DNA of 64,000 bases from CAVSVP01 sp963731125 (GTDB lineage Bacteria > Pseudomonadota > Gammaproteobacteria > Competibacterales > Competibacteraceae), in the NCBI GenBank assembly GCA_963731125.1, contig CAVSVP010000009.1, forward strand, positions 372,001 through 436,000. The letters are read 5' to 3'. The notes beneath the pieces were generated by a model. It did no database searches and was not told the DNA's origin. It was given only the letters and a program-made list of their open reading frames with translations. A program made the position numbers and the translations under genes. Below are positions 9,544-17,663 of the stretch, one piece after another (within the stretch, counting starts at the first letter, position 1; every line of letters starts with the position of its first letter).

Positions 9544-11332
9544 AGCGATTCAGAGCATTGATAAAAAATAATTAAAATCAACGCGTTAAACTATAATCTA
9601 AAAAATATTTTTCCGGCTATTTGGCGCCGTTAGGGGGCTCCGTTGAGGCGTTGAAGGCGGTATCATAGAGCTTTTTTGGTCCAAGCGGCGGCCCTATGAA
9701 GAAGCGCGCCAACGCTCGCCTTCAACGCCAGCAGCAAAAGAAAGCACGCCCCGCCACCCGGCGTCAAGCGAACAAGCGGTTAACTGCTCCGGCCAAGAGC
9801 CAGGGTAAGACGATGGTGTGTGAGTTGTTCAAGACGATCCACCATTTTTTCCCAGACTTGTTCGAACAGCTCCGGCAACTCGAAGACTGCCGGCGTCGAT
9901 CGGACTATGCGTTGAGTGAAATGCGGATGGCGGCCATCGCGCTGTTCCTGTTTCAACAAGGCTCGCGGAATGCGTTCAACAACCTGCGCCAGGAGGCGAA
10001 GTTCGAGAAACACTACCGTCGGCTGTTTAAGCTCCGGCTGCCGCACCTGGACACGGTGCACCGGGTGCTGTGTCGGTTGCCTGACGAGCCGCTGGAGCGG
10101 CTCAAGCAGTGGTTGGTGAAAACCCTGCTGGAGAAGAAAGCGCTGCACAAATACCGCCTGTTGGGCCAGTATTTTGTGGTGGCCATCGACGCCACCGGCA
10201 CGATGAGCTGTGCCGACCCGCATTGCGAACAGTGCCTGCATCAGACCTCGAAGACCGGCAAAACCACTTACTTTCATAACGGGTTGGAGGCCAAATTGAT
10301 CACCCCCAACGGCTTTGCCATTTCGCTGGCCACGGAGTGGATCGCCAACCCGGTGGGCGAGTATCAAAAACAGGCTTGCGAGCGCCAGGCGTTCGGGCGC
10401 CTGGCGGCCACGCTCAAGCAACTCTACCCGCGCCTGCCGATCTGTCTGACCGCCGACGGGCTCTATCCCTACCAGGGCTTTTTCGATGCCTGCCGCGCCA
10501 ACCACTGGGCCTTTCTCCTGACCTTCCAAGACGGCAACCTCCCCAGCGTCTGGGAGGAAGTGCAGGCATTGCGTCCGCTCAGCCCGGGCCAACACCGTCA
10601 CGAGCGGCGCGTCCGAGGCGCGGAGTTGATCGAGCAGGCGTTTGCGTGGGTCACCGACATCGACTATCACGGCCATCGGCTCCAGTGGCTCGACTGTCTC
10701 GAGACGATCAGTCACCTTAAGCGCGGTGAGCAACCCGTCACCCGCTTCGTTCACCTGACCAACCTCGCCGTCACCGCCGCCACGGTCGTCGGGCTCAGCG
10801 CCACCGGGCGCCTGCGTTGGAAGATCGAAACCGAAGGGTTCAACACCCAGAAAACCCTCGGCTATGCCCTGCAACACCAGTCTGCGCGCGGCAACTGGCA
10901 GGCGGCAAAAAATTACTATCAGTGCCTGCAGATCGGTCATCTCATCAATCAGTTGAGGGTCCTGAGCACCACCTTCGCGCCCCTGTGGCAGGGCAAGACC
11001 ACCCTCCGTCATCGGTGGCGCACGATGATCGCCTTCCTCCTTTACGGTCGGTTGCGCTGCTCAACCCTCGACGCCCTAGCCCAGCGGCGCTTCCAGGTGC
11101 GCTTCACGTAATCTCGACAGGAGACGCCTGCTCCGTAATTCAGGTTAACCCCTCGGCCCCGGGAGATCGCCTCACGCCCAACCTCACACCACTTGATCCC
11201 CTAACCTCGCTGGTTCAACCCACACCGCCCTCCGGGTCAGCGTTGGCGAGCAAGGAGTACCGCCAAGTTGCGCCCAGTGTTTGACAACCGGCTAACTTGG
11301 ACCCCAACAGGCAGTGACGTTCTGAATCGCTG
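9543..11332 (+). mobile_element. Unclassified DDE element at the 5' end of the IS1634 element
   Basis: A 12 bp inverted repeat, CAGCGATTCAGA at 9543-9554 and its complement at 11321-11332, brackets an intact transposase gene, but no clear TSD is visible. Only 39 bp of the IS1634 element remains between 11332 and its end, so arrival of this element probably removed the IS1634 5' coding region. The boundaries are therefore tentative. The 3' stretch 11112-11332 has no gene; I see only GC-rich sequence there. Confidence 0.5.
9696..11111 (+). CDS. DDE transposase, unclassified (ISNCY-like)
   Basis: An intact frame of 471 aa. The first ~45 residues are strongly basic (Arg/Lys/Gln-rich) and probably bind DNA. 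A DDE-type core follows: VAIDATGTMSCADPHCEQC (first Asp, with a nearby CxxxxCxxC cluster), LTADGLYPYQGFF (second Asp) and RWKIETEGFNTQKTLGY (catalytic Glu). I do not recognise the family with certainty; an ISNCY-type assignment is my best guess. No internal stop or frameshift is visible. A long open frame on the opposite strand is a GC artefact. Confidence 0.82.
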   Translation: MKKRANARLQRQQQKKARPATRRQANKRLTAPAKSQGKTMVCELFKTIHHFFPDLFEQLRQLEDCRRRSDYALSEMRMAAIALFLFQQGSRNAFNNLRQEAKFEKHYRRLFKLRLPHLDTVHRVLCRLPDEPLERLKQWLVKTLLEKKALHKYRLLGQYFVVAIDATGTMSCADPHCEQCLHQTSKTGKTTYFHNGLEAKLITPNGFAISLATEWIANPVGEYQKQACERQAFGRLAATLKQLYPRLPICLTADGLYPYQGFFDACRANHWAFLLTFQDGNLPSVWEEVQALRPLSPGQHRHERRVRGAELIEQAFAWVTDIDYHGHRLQWLDCLETISHLKRGEQPVTRFVHLTNLAVTAATVVGLSATGRLRWKIETEGFNTQKTLGYALQHQSARGNWQAAKNYYQCLQIGHLINQLRVLSTTFAPLWQGKTTLRHRWRTMIAFLLYGRLRCSTLDALAQRRFQVRFT

Positions 11333-11408
11333 AAAATTCACTAATCACTGGTAGGGTATGCGGAATGTCGGATATAATAAAAAGCTTTCTGAAATCACCG
11401 AAATACTC

Positions 11409-12662
11409 ATGCCTTCAATTAGGGGTAAGCCCCTGTATCCAGGGGAAAAACACCTGCTGGTCTCGGTCAAGCACTACTTTGATCGTAATAAATCCGACTT
11501 TGGCTGTAAAGAATCTAGCGCACAAATGACCGCCGACGCGTTAGGCCTGGGTTTAGCCACCGTCAACCGCGTGATAGCGACCTATCACAAAGACCCGGAA
11601 AGCCTCAATGCACCGGCCCAACCTCGCGGACGTCCAGCCTATTTAATCGCAGGCTCTCACCAGGAAGCGGTACGTGCGTATATTCGCCAAGCCAACTTGC
11701 AGGGCCGTCATATTACGCTCGAGGACATCAAGAGGTTGCTTGCCGAGCGCGCCCCGAGTGAGTCGTTTCATGTCGCCACGCTGGGCAGAACGCTGGACCG
11801 CTGGGGGTTTGAATTTGGTAAAGGCACCCGGACCCAACATCTGAAAGAAAAGGATCATGTGGTCGTCGCGCGCCAACGTTATCTGCGAACCATGAGACGC
11901 CATCGGGAGGCAACCTCGGGCGCCGCCATGCGCCCAGAAGTATATCTGGATGAATCGTATATCAACCAGAACCATAGCAATGCTTTCGTGTGGTATTCGA
12001 GCGACGAGGGTCCCTGGATTCAAAACCCCAGCGGCAAAGGCGAGCGGCTGATTATCATGGATGCGATTACCGATCAGGGCTGGGTCGAAGGCGCGCGGGT
12101 GGTGTTTACAAGCACGCGCAACACCGGCGATTACCATGGCCAAATGAACGGGGAGTTGTTTCACCAATGGTTTAGTGAGAAGCTGCTGCCACAGATACCC
12201 GAGCGTGCCCTGATCGTGATGGACAACGCCAGCTATCATAATGTACTGGCCGAGCATTCGGCGCCGACCGCGGTGTGCTCGAAGGCAAACATCCGTACCT
12301 GGCTGGAAGCCAACCGCATCCCTTGTCGAGACGATTGTCTGAAAGTGGAGTTAGTCGAGATGTTGAACAAACTGGCGCCGGCACCGAGTTATGTGATTGA
12401 CGAACTCGCCGCGCAGCAGGGGCATGAAGTGGTTAGAACCCCGCCTTATCATCCTGAACTCCAGCCCATAGAAACCTGTTGGGGGGTGCTCAAAAATGAG
12501 GTGGCCCGTCATGGTGACTTCACCATGGATAATTTGAAGCTGCCATTAGAACGCGCCTTTCACAAAATTACGGCGCAGACGTGTCAGAGCATCATTAAAA
12601 AAGTTCGCGCCATCGAGGATCGATTTTGGCAAGAAGATGCGCTGATGGATCAGGGGCTGTGA
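11409..12662 (+). CDS. IS630-family transposase (outer shell element)
   Basis: 417 aa from the ATG at 11409. An upstream ATG at 11358 lies inside the terminal repeat of the inserted IS1634 element and cannot be the native start. An N-terminal helix-turn-helix region (SSAQMTADALGLGLATVNRV) is followed by the IS630/Tc1 DDE core: VYLDESYINQNH, ALIVMDNASYHN and YHPELQPIETCWGVLKNE. The IS1634 insertion lies only 38 bp upstream of the start codon and has removed the native promoter context, so expression is doubtful although the frame is intact. It is related to the transposase split at 39728-42674. Confidence 0.9.
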   Translation: MPSIRGKPLYPGEKHLLVSVKHYFDRNKSDFGCKESSAQMTADALGLGLATVNRVIATYHKDPESLNAPAQPRGRPAYLIAGSHQEAVRAYIRQANLQGRHITLEDIKRLLAERAPSESFHVATLGRTLDRWGFEFGKGTRTQHLKEKDHVVVARQRYLRTMRRHREATSGAAMRPEVYLDESYINQNHSNAFVWYSSDEGPWIQNPSGKGERLIIMDAITDQGWVEGARVVFTSTRNTGDYHGQMNGELFHQWFSEKLLPQIPERALIVMDNASYHNVLAEHSAPTAVCSKANIRTWLEANRIPCRDDCLKVELVEMLNKLAPAPSYVIDELAAQQGHEVVRTPPYHPELQPIETCWGVLKNEVARHGDFTMDNLKLPLERAFHKITAQTCQSIIKKVRAIEDRFWQEDALMDQGL

Positions 12663-12750
12663 GGCTGGTTTTTCGAAAAATGCGCCAATTTTGTAGTATA
12701 TCATAAAAAAAATGCAGATCTATCAAGTCATATGCGAAGATCTATAGCTG

Positions 12751-14526
12751 ATGAATAACTTCATCCTTACCCATACAACCCTTAATACGCTGTGGGGCTC
12801 TCTGCTCATTGAAGAATGCATTAGAAACGGGATTAATTACTTCTGTATCTCGCCGGGTTCGCGTTCCACACCACTGACTGCCGCTGTAGCCCGGCATTCA
12901 GGTGCCAAAATGCTGCTTTGTCATGACGAGCGCGGAGCCGGGTTCCACGCCCTGGGCTACGCGCGTTCCGCTGGAAAACCCGCCGCCTTGATTTGCACCT
13001 CGGGAACGGCGGCCGCGCATTATTTCCCTGCGATAATAGAAGCCGCAATGGACAGGCTGCCCATGCTGGTGCTGTCCGCAGATCGACCACCGGAATTACA
13101 AGAGAGCGGAGCGAATCAGACAATCCGACAGAGTCGTCTGTTTGGCTCCTATACCAAGTGGAGTTTTGATCTCCCCTGTCCCGATGAAGCGGTTCCCGCT
13201 GCCATGCTGTTGACGACGGTGGATCAAGCCATTTACCAGACACAGTCTTCGCCGCAGGGTCCGGTGCATCTTAATTGCCCTTTTCGGGAACCCCTGACCC
13301 CCGCCGACATGGGATCTATTAACTCGGCTTATTGGGAACCCTTAACAGCATGGGCAAACACACCATATCCCCGGACGCACTATGAATGCCCGGCGCGAAC
13401 ATTACCGCCCACAGCGCTTGCGAAGTTAAACGATACGGTAGACAAAACGCGACGGGGAATGGTATCCATAGGACGCTTAGCAACGCCTTCAGAACGGGAG
13501 GCCGTGAGTCGACTATTGCGGCATCTGCAATGGCCGGTCTTTGCTGATGTAACATCCGGATTGCGTCTGGGGTGTTATGACGCTCCCGTTATTCATTATT
13601 TCGATCAACTGCTATTCAATCGATCCCTTTGGGATAGGTATCACACCGATACGCTTTTGCATATCGGTGGCCAGTTAACGTCAAAACGTTTTTTAGACTT
13701 TATCGAAAAAAGTGTTGGCGACGTGATTTATGTTAATGATCACCCCTTCCGCCACGACACCTGTCACACCGTCTCTATGCGCCTGGAAGCGGATATATGC
13801 GCCTTCTGTCTCGAATTGATGGCCTATCTTCCTCCCCGAACGCCTACGCCGCAAACCCGCGCTCTGCTCAATCAGTCCGCTACAGTAGACGCCATTATTT
13901 CTGATTTCACCCAATCAGAACAAAAACTTAGTGAAATTTCCACTGCTCGGCTAGTGAGCGAAAACATTCCCGCCAATCATGGTTTATGGCTAGGGAATAG
14001 TATGTCGGTGCGCGATATGGACATGTACGCTAACCCGCAGGCGCAGGCTGTATGGATTGGCGCCAATCGCGGCGCCAGTGGTATTGAGGGAACCGTTGCC
14101 TCCGCTACCGGGTTTGCTGCAGGATTAAAGGCGCCCGTCACCGTGGTGCTTGGCGATCTGGCACTGTTGCACGACATAAACTCTCTTGCCTTAGTGACCA
14201 AAAGCGCGTTCCCTCTCGTTATTATTGTGATCAACAACAACGGCGGCGGCATCTTCTCTTTTTTGCCCATTGCAGATTTTTCAGATATTTTCGAGGAATA
14301 CTTTGGAACACCTCATGGCGTCCGCTTTAAAGCGGCCGCGGAAATGTTTGCTATCGATTATGCTGCTCCCGAGACTCACTGCGAATTTGTACGGGCCTAC
14401 CGCACGGCCGGCAAGGCCTCTAATTCCACCTTAATCGAAGTCACCACCAATCGCCAAGAGAATTACCGGCTGCACCGCACGCTACAACAAAACATTCGGC
14501 AACACCTGACGACCCACCTGTTATGA
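12751..14526 (+). CDS. menD: SEPHCHC synthase MenD
   Basis: Thiamine diphosphate enzyme that joins 2-oxoglutarate and isochorismate in menaquinone synthesis. At 591 aa it has the usual three-domain length. Visible landmarks are the N-terminal CISPGSRSTPL, HDERGAGFHALGYARS, CTSGTAAAHYFPAI, and the C-terminal ThDP-binding part with LGNSMSVRDMD, GANRGASGIEGT and NNNGGGIFSFLP. It starts four bases after the right-hand TA of the IS630 shell. Its stop overlaps the menC start (ATGA), indicating translational coupling. If the insertion polarly blocks transcription from menF, menD and menC must rely on a promoter in the IS end or nearby; none was confidently seen. Confidence 0.95.
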   Translation: MNNFILTHTTLNTLWGSLLIEECIRNGINYFCISPGSRSTPLTAAVARHSGAKMLLCHDERGAGFHALGYARSAGKPAALICTSGTAAAHYFPAIIEAAMDRLPMLVLSADRPPELQESGANQTIRQSRLFGSYTKWSFDLPCPDEAVPAAMLLTTVDQAIYQTQSSPQGPVHLNCPFREPLTPADMGSINSAYWEPLTAWANTPYPRTHYECPARTLPPTALAKLNDTVDKTRRGMVSIGRLATPSEREAVSRLLRHLQWPVFADVTSGLRLGCYDAPVIHYFDQLLFNRSLWDRYHTDTLLHIGGQLTSKRFLDFIEKSVGDVIYVNDHPFRHDTCHTVSMRLEADICAFCLELMAYLPPRTPTPQTRALLNQSATVDAIISDFTQSEQKLSEISTARLVSENIPANHGLWLGNSMSVRDMDMYANPQAQAVWIGANRGASGIEGTVASATGFAAGLKAPVTVVLGDLALLHDINSLALVTKSAFPLVIIVINNNGGGIFSFLPIADFSDIFEEYFGTPHGVRFKAAAEMFAIDYAAPETHCEFVRAYRTAGKASNSTLIEVTTNRQENYRLHRTLQQNIRQHLTTHLL

Positions 14527-15614
14527 CTCCCCTAGCCTATGAGGCATTTTGCTATCAACTGCCGCTGACAGCTCCGCTGCGGATAGGCACTCAGCTTCTT
14601 CCAGTCCGGCACGGACTTATTATCCGCGTCGCCGACGCCGATGGCTGCTGTGGTTATGGTGAAGTCGCTCCTTTGCCGGGATTGCACAAAGAGGATCTAG
14701 CAACGGGTTTAGAGCAATTTTTAGCCGTTCGTGCAGCATTACGTCGCCAGAAATTGCCAGAAACGCTGCCCGATTTACAAGGCGGCTTTGACCGCTGGCT
14801 CGGCCACTACCACCTTTGTCCAACGCTGCGCCACGGCTTGGAAATGGCCGTGCTCAATCTGCTGGCCTGTCGTCGCCGATGTACGCTGGCCGGATTGCTC
14901 AATCCATCCTATCGTAATGTCTTACCCATTAATGGGCTATTAGTAGAAACCAGTAGGCTGGCAATCCAGGGCCGCCGTCTGCTAAGACAAGGCTATACCG
15001 CGGTTAAGTTAAAGGTAGGCCGCCAATCGTTAGCAGAAGACATTGCCAGAGTGCGGCTTGCCAGGCAAACACTCGGCGAAGCAGTCTCGCTGCGTTTAGA
15101 TGCAAACCGGTCCTGGAATTTCGTATCCGCTGTCCAATTTGGTAAAGCAGTAAGAGATTGCAATATTGAATATATTGAAGAACCGCTCGCCGACCCTCGG
15201 CAATGCAGCGATTTCTATAAAACCACTTCCATTCCCGTTGCTCTCGATGAAAGCTTAAGCGACTGGGGGTTTGAACCACTCGAAATGCCTGAGGGTGTTA
15301 ACGCTTTCATATTAAAACCTGCGGTGCTCGGCGGCATCGAAGCTACCGTGCGGTTTATTCGGCTTGCTCGACGCTACCGTATCCAAGCTGTCATCAGCAG
15401 CACCTTTGAATCCGGTGTCGGGTTAGCTGCACTGGCAAACTACGCGGCCGCGTTAACGGACGGTCATGTTCCTGTTGGACTTGATACCTATCGCTGGCTG
15501 CGCACGGATCTACCGGTAAGGCGATTTACAGCGCCCGGTGGACAAGTGGCGGTGGATAGTGTCTATTACCGGACACGACAGCTACGCAGCCAGCGACTTA
15601 AGCGAATAATATGA
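14523..15614 (+). CDS. menC: o-Succinylbenzoate synthase MenC
   Basis: Enolase-superfamily enzyme that dehydrates SHCHC to o-succinylbenzoate. 363 aa; the ATG overlaps the menD stop by four bases. Superfamily residues are visible: YTAVKLKVG with the KxK acid-base lysine, LRLDANRSW and EYIEEPLADP (metal-binding Asp and Glu), ALDESLSD (third metal ligand) and FILKPAVLGG (second catalytic Lys). The substrate-specificity loop near the C-terminus is SSTFESGVG. Together with menF and menD it covers the early men pathway; menB, menE and menH are not in this window. Confidence 0.92.
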   Translation: MTPLAYEAFCYQLPLTAPLRIGTQLLPVRHGLIIRVADADGCCGYGEVAPLPGLHKEDLATGLEQFLAVRAALRRQKLPETLPDLQGGFDRWLGHYHLCPTLRHGLEMAVLNLLACRRRCTLAGLLNPSYRNVLPINGLLVETSRLAIQGRRLLRQGYTAVKLKVGRQSLAEDIARVRLARQTLGEAVSLRLDANRSWNFVSAVQFGKAVRDCNIEYIEEPLADPRQCSDFYKTTSIPVALDESLSDWGFEPLEMPEGVNAFILKPAVLGGIEATVRFIRLARRYRIQAVISSTFESGVGLAALANYAAALTDGHVPVGLDTYRWLRTDLPVRRFTAPGGQVAVDSVYYRTRQLRSQRLKRII

Positions 15615-15660
15615 CAAACAGCCTTATCTCAAAAACGAGCGACGTTTTTAACACAGCACC

Positions 15661-16131
15661 ATGCAAACACTACCTCCTTGGTTAGGGCTGATTGCCTGGT
15701 TGACAGTCTGTTTTGCCGCTGCGCTGTTCGGTGTCCAGTTTGCGCCTGGTGACTGGTACGAGCAGCTGGCAAAACCATCCTGGACACCACCCGATGGATG
15801 GTTTCCGCCGGTATGGACGGTGCTTTATACCTTAATGGGGATCGCCGCCTGGATGGTGTGGAAGCGGAAAGGATTTGCCGGAGCTCCATTACCATTAACA
15901 CTGTTTGCCATACAGCTGCTGCTCAATGCCCTCTGGCCATGGCTGTTTTTCGGTTTCCACGCTATGACGCTGGCGTTCATCGATATTGTCCTACTCTGGA
16001 TGGCTATTCTGGCCACGCTAATCGCCTTCTGGCACCACCGCCCGAGCACAGGCTTACTGTTGCTACCTTATCTGCTCTGGGTCAGCTTCGCCGCGGCGCT
16101 CAATCTGGCCATTTGGCAGCTGAATGCCTAG
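15661..16131 (+). CDS. tspO: TspO/MBR family tryptophan-rich sensory protein
   Basis: 156 aa, five predicted membrane segments and the family signature SWTPPDGWFPPVWTVLY near residues 40-56. These are inner-membrane proteins that bind porphyrins and related ligands and modulate tetrapyrrole or stress responses; the bacterial function is not settled. It lies 46 bp downstream of menC and 24 bp upstream of the cardiolipin synthase on the same strand, so it is probably co-transcribed with them. No link between menaquinone synthesis and TspO is evident beyond the shared quinone/membrane theme. Confidence 0.9.
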   Translation: MQTLPPWLGLIAWLTVCFAAALFGVQFAPGDWYEQLAKPSWTPPDGWFPPVWTVLYTLMGIAAWMVWKRKGFAGAPLPLTLFAIQLLLNALWPWLFFGFHAMTLAFIDIVLLWMAILATLIAFWHHRPSTGLLLLPYLLWVSFAAALNLAIWQLNA

Positions 16132-16155
16132 CCGACCTCCCCCCTACTCGTTGTT

Positions 16156-17595
16156 ATGGAGCTGTTAAACTGGGTGCTGGTTGCTTTTCACACCTGTGCA
16201 GGCTTCGCTACGGCGGGCCACGCTCTACTCCATAAACGTGACCCTCGAGCGGCGCTGGGCTGGATTGCCGTCTGCCTGACATTCCCCTTTGCCGGACCCT
16301 TGCTCTACTTCCTGTTCGGCATTAACCGCGTAAGGACCCGCGCCAGGGAATTAAATCAACGTTCGCGCTTTGGACTTTATGCCGGTTATGAGCCCATTGA
16401 AGAAACTGTCGCCCCATCTCCTGGGCAACTTCCTCTTCCCTCTCATTTCAGAGAACTGATCCGCGTTTCCGGGGCCGTTACCGAACGGCCTCTCACCTGG
16501 AGCAATCAAATCCAGCCGCTGCACAACGGCGAACAAACTTATCCAGCCATGCTAGAGGCCATTGAGGGAGCTCAACAGCGGCTGTTTTTGAGCAGCTATA
16601 TCGTTGAGACGAATATTACCGGCCGGCAGTTTATCCATGCCCTAGCGCGCGCGGCTCAGCGAGGCGTCGACGTCAGAGTGATGATTGACGGGATTGGCGA
16701 ATGGTACTCCTTACCCAGAGCCAGCACCTTGCTGAAAGACCGTGGGCTGCGCGTCGCCCGCTTCCTGCCGCCACGCCTTCTGCCCCCTTCTTTACACATC
16801 AATCTACGCAATCACCGCAAAATCTTAGTCGCCGATGGGTGCATCGGTTTTGCCGGCGGTATGAACATCGGGGACCGTCATCTGGCAGAGCGCCAGGATA
16901 ATGCATCCCGCGTGGTGGACATGCATTTTCGTTTGACCGGACCCATCGTCGCAGAGATAGAACAAGTCTTCCTCTCGGACTGGAGTTTTGTAACGGGTGA
17001 ACCACCGTCGCCGCTATCCCCGCCCATCTGCACCGTTGCCAGCGGCAGCGCGATCTGTCGCGCCATTGTTGATGGACCTAACGAGGATTTGGGCAAACTA
17101 GCGACGATATTAGTTGGCGCAATTGCGCTGGCCCGCCGCAAAATCGCCATAATGACACCTTATTTCCTACCCTTCCAAGCATTAATCGCCGCGCTGCAAG
17201 CAGCCGCGCTACGCGGCGTCGAAGTCATTATTATCCTGCCGGCTCAGAGTAACTTACCTTACGTCCATTGGGCGACCCGCAATATGCTCTGGCAACTCCT
17301 CCGCTGGGGCGTGCAAATCTACTATCAGCCGCCCCCTTTTGCCCATACCAAACTGTTTTTAGTAGACAAGCACTATGTCCAGATCGGCTCAGCCAACCTC
17401 GATCCCCGGAGCCTGCGCCTCAATTTCGAGCTGGCCATTGAAGTCTACGATAAAGCCTTCTCGCAATCTCTGGCAGCGTACGTGAGCACTATCCAAAAGC
17501 AGTCGCAGGCGGTTACTCTGGAAGATCTGGACAACCGTCCTCTTTTGGTTCAGACCCGGGATGCCCTAGCCTGGCTGTTTTCTCCATATTTGTAG
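16156..17595 (+). CDS. cls: Cardiolipin synthase (phospholipase D family)
   Basis: Condenses phosphatidylglycerol to cardiolipin at the inner membrane. 479 aa. Two N-terminal transmembrane helices (LLNWVLVAFHTCAG and WIAVCLTFPFAGPLLYFLFG) precede two HKD motifs: NHRKILVADGCIGFAGGMNI (about residues 221-240) and HTKLFLVDKHYVQIGSANLD (about 396-415). Length and architecture match ClsA-type enzymes. It ends 69 bp from the convergent leuA; no strong terminator hairpin was seen between them. Confidence 0.93.
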   Translation: MELLNWVLVAFHTCAGFATAGHALLHKRDPRAALGWIAVCLTFPFAGPLLYFLFGINRVRTRARELNQRSRFGLYAGYEPIEETVAPSPGQLPLPSHFRELIRVSGAVTERPLTWSNQIQPLHNGEQTYPAMLEAIEGAQQRLFLSSYIVETNITGRQFIHALARAAQRGVDVRVMIDGIGEWYSLPRASTLLKDRGLRVARFLPPRLLPPSLHINLRNHRKILVADGCIGFAGGMNIGDRHLAERQDNASRVVDMHFRLTGPIVAEIEQVFLSDWSFVTGEPPSPLSPPICTVASGSAICRAIVDGPNEDLGKLATILVGAIALARRKIAIMTPYFLPFQALIAALQAAALRGVEVIIILPAQSNLPYVHWATRNMLWQLLRWGVQIYYQPPPFAHTKLFLVDKHYVQIGSANLDPRSLRLNFELAIEVYDKAFSQSLAAYVSTIQKQSQAVTLEDLDNRPLLVQTRDALAWLFSPYL

Positions 17596-17663
17596 GACCA
17601 ACCAACGAACACCCTTGACAAGAAGCGCCCGCCGGGTCTGCTCACGCTTAAAGCACATTGCCG

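Larger units (their letters stand above)
1584..11371 (-). mobile_element. IS1634-family element inserted in the IS630 shell
   Basis: Left end CCGACATTCCGCA at 1584 and right end TGCGGAATGTCGG ending at 11371 are perfect 13 bp inverted repeats. They are flanked by the direct repeat ATATAA (1578-1583 and 11372-11377), a 6 bp TSD that fits the family. The transposase is on the minus strand and is split into two distant pieces by an IS1-type insertion. The element is also invaded by an IS200/IS605 element near its 3' end and by an unclassified DDE element at its 5' end. Confidence 0.82.
1535..12744 (+). mobile_element. IS630-family element, outermost shell of the nest
   Basis: The ends are imperfect inverted repeats of about 50 bp. 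The left end from 1535 begins TAGATCTTCGCATATGA and the right end, ending at 12744, is its reverse complement; both continue with a T-rich stretch. Both sides are flanked by TA (1533-1534 and 12745-12746), as expected for IS630/Tc1 insertion. Its own DNA is only 1535-1583 plus 11378-12744; the rest is later insertions. Because the terminal bases are also TA, a TATA duplication cannot be excluded. Confidence 0.85.

Noticed and set aside
9780..11012. 410 aa open frame on the minus strand, opposite the DDE transposase at 9696-11111
   Set aside because: It lies entirely antisense to a gene with clear DDE motifs; it is low-complexity in sense and typical of GC-rich antisense frames.
11358..11408. 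ATG at 11358 as start of the IS630 transposase
   Set aside because: It falls inside the right terminal repeat of the inserted IS1634 element, so it cannot be the native start; the ATG at 11409 fits the family N-terminus.
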